In this document: positions 63,861 to 64,000 of the stretch, one piece after another
How the letters are laid out: every line of letters starts with the position of its first letter
Numbering within the stretch: position 1 is the stretch's first letter
NCBI GenBank assembly: GCA_016868665.1
Contig: VGGK01000005.1
Span: forward strand, 24,748-88,747
From: Chlorobiota bacterium
Lineage (GTDB): Bacteria; Bacteroidota; Chlorobiia; Chlorobiales; Chlorobiaceae
Length of the DNA: 64,000 nucleotides
Reading direction: 5' to 3'
The notes under the pieces: generated by a model
Told to the model about the DNA's origin: nothing
Seen by the model: only the letters and a program-made list of their open reading frames with translations
Databases searched by the model: none
Program-made: the position numbers and the translations under genes

Positions 63861-64000
63861 ATACATAAAACCTTGGAAAGTCAATAATGACGGGGGTATG
63901 CCATTGAAAATGGGCACTACAAAGCAGTAATGTGATGCAGTAATTCACTTGATCAAAAATGGTGTTGCGCTGAGTTTTTCACCCATCACCTGATAAATTT

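Overview
The window looks like a chromosomal segment of a green sulfur bacterium (Chlorobiaceae, Chlorobium/Pelodictyon type). The strongest pointer is a metK-ahcY operon whose leader folds into the pseudoknotted architecture of the SAM-Chlorobi RNA motif, described only from the phylum Chlorobi. Weak ribosome binding sites on many genes, base composition that looks close to balanced, and several families known from Chlorobi (a PstA with a long periplasmic insert, a DUF3683-FAD-FeS fusion, an H-NS-like protein) fit this. The species cannot be fixed from the sequence alone. Most of the window is conserved housekeeping and envelope/transport chromosome. I see no prophage, no insertion sequence and no CRISPR array.

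Layout. 1-10.8 kb (minus strand): a partial DUF2461 gene, a large membrane-anchored patatin-like lipase, a P-type cation ATPase and a 1218-residue FAD/iron-sulfur oxidoreductase. 11-17.4 kb (minus): an alpha/beta hydrolase, a Nif11-type small protein that resembles a RiPP precursor, an SDR dehydrogenase, a family 2 glycosyltransferase, an exported pentapeptide-repeat protein, an orphan heme-copper-oxidase-like membrane protein and a DoxX-like protein. 17.5-21.7 kb: an RND pump with its adaptor but no outer-membrane channel. 21.8-30.1 kb: a complete phosphate-uptake locus in the order porin, pstS, pstS, pstC, pstA, pstB, phoU, phoU-like, with hairpins separating the two binding-protein genes from each other and from the permease genes. 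30.2-35.9 kb: a short MurB-like FAD fragment, a dispersed-repeat patch, a GNAT + PlsC acyltransferase pair (possible aminolipid synthesis), an SLC13-type transporter, an LptF/G permease and an H-NS-like protein.

36-43.1 kb holds tRNA-Lys, secG, a DUF2905 protein, hisB, ribonuclease Y, a probable 6S RNA, zapA, a small coiled-coil protein, pheT and a cluster of four tRNAs (Pro, Arg, His, Glu in transcription order). 43.5-49.2 kb is a complete tripartite RND efflux system (adaptor, pump, TolC), preceded by a Nudix hydrolase. 49.8-53.8 kb carries a sugar-phosphate nucleotidyltransferase and the SAM-cycle operon metK-ahcY. 53.9-61 kb contains tRNA-Gln, trpF, an alpha/beta hydrolase, a Kef-type K+/H+ antiporter, rubrerythrin, a degenerate class III cyclase-domain protein and a SulP anion permease.

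The last 3 kb is rich in a dispersed repeat of about 150 bp (three tandem copies at 61.2-61.8 kb, one at 30.7 kb, degenerate or truncated copies at 43.3 and 63.8 kb), usually accompanied by palindromic REP-like hairpins. It also holds two small proteins of unknown function transcribed divergently around an 18-bp palindrome, and a tspO-PPC-domain gene pair behind a 12-bp inverted repeat that ends at the tspO start codon. The least explained items are the Nif11/RiPP-like precursor, the repeat family, the degenerate cyclase, the orphan oxidase-like subunit and the tspO leader hairpin.
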